A stretch of DNA of 64,000 nt from SB25 sp050180705. Its GTDB lineage: Bacteria; Bacteroidota; Bacteroidia; Bacteroidales; Tenuifilaceae. The translations under genes and the position numbers were made by a program. Of this stretch, positions 63,832-64,000 are shown in pieces (position 1 is the first letter of the stretch; every line of letters starts with the position of its first letter). The notes beneath the pieces are model-generated. The model was not told where the DNA came from and did no database searches. It saw only the letters and a program-made list of their open reading frames with translations. The stretch is taken from the NCBI GenBank assembly GCA_050180705.1, contig JBFXDX010000016.1, positions 1-64,000 on the forward strand, read 5' to 3'.

Positions 63832-64000
63832 ATGCAAACGGTCAGAAAAATATATCCAGTTACAGGAATGTCCTGTGCTGGCTGTGCTATAAGCGTAGAA
63901 AGTATGCTTAAAAGTCAAAAAGGGGTTGTTGATGCAGGCGTAAACTTTGCCAACAGCACAGTATGGGTAAATTTTAATATCAATGAAATTTCTGAAACAC
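63832..64000 (+). CDS. Copper-type P1B ATPase, N-terminal fragment (runs off window)
   Basis: The first 56 codons are visible. VTGMSCAGCAISVESMLKSQKGVVDAGVNFANSTVWVNF is a heavy-metal-associated (HMA) domain with the GMxCxxC metal site and the alternating beta-alpha-beta pattern found at the N-terminus of CopA-like Cu+ ATPases. A free-standing copper chaperone is possible, but the start right at the HMA domain with continuing sequence fits the ATPase better. The 236-bp gap before it holds no other gene. Confidence 0.75.
   Translation, partial: MQTVRKIYPVTGMSCAGCAISVESMLKSQKGVVDAGVNFANSTVWVNFNINEISET

Overview
The window looks like chromosomal DNA of a Bacteroidota, probably a Bacteroidales/Marinilabiliales-type anaerobe. 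Four signs point there: many genes are preceded by the Bacteroidota -7 promoter box TAnnTTTG and lack Shine-Dalgarno sequences; a giant surface protein ends in a type IX secretion (T9SS) sorting domain; the xylose operon carries a Nudix-type regulator as in Bacteroides; and intergenic DNA is AT-rich. The genus cannot be named from this sequence.

Layout. 0-4.7 kb: edge of a contractile-tail (phage-like/eCIS) locus with a partial gp19-type tube protein, then an aspartyl protease-like protein, a VOC protein, a membrane protein, MarC and a methionine aminopeptidase. 5.1-12.1 kb: one about 2,340-residue secreted adhesin-like protein (GLUG repeats, Ig-like repeats, 8 Calx-beta repeats, T9SS domain) broken by an apparent single-base deletion near 9.57 kb. 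12.1-24.5 kb: a repeat-rich accessory region holding a five-gene translationally coupled operon at 14.80-20.11 kb (Xre regulator, C5-cytosine DNA methyltransferase, MORC-like ATPase fused to histidine-kinase modules, response regulator, CHAT/caspase-like protease), a lone CrtC/AttH-like lipocalin gene, and several families of unusual repeats. 24.5-35.2 kb: xylose operon (xylR-like, xylB, xylA, xylE), GH28 and S9 hydrolases and a patatin. 35.4-50.3 kb: housekeeping and transport (transaldolase-like, threonylcarbamoyl-AMP synthase, GAPDH, S41 peptidase, SpoIIE phosphatase, ABC permease, acyl-CoA reductase, miaA, CBS protein, YfcC, Omp85-like, DUF819). 50.5-64 kb: SOS1-like Na+/H+ antiporter, uvrB, several two-component proteins, mntP, a cytidylate-kinase-like protein and the start of a Cu+ P-type ATPase.

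The most unusual content is the 14.80-20.11 kb operon. Its genes are joined by stop/start overlaps, it has its own canonical promoter, and it combines a DNA methyltransferase and controller (as in restriction-modification) with a signalling ATPase/kinase, a receiver and a putative suicide protease, but no recognisable nuclease. I infer a phage-defence or self/non-self surveillance system that acts by proteolysis. It is bracketed by direct copies of a composite repeat, each followed by a 110-bp long-palindrome element; similar 110-112-bp palindromes sit just 3' of two other genes, which recalls integron attC sites.

The second unusual layer is the non-coding DNA: a 19-unit array with a nearly strict 21-bp period (23.53-23.93 kb), a 199-bp-period tandem array, and heptamer-based low-complexity tracts that recur between genes, apparently between stop codons and transcription terminators.
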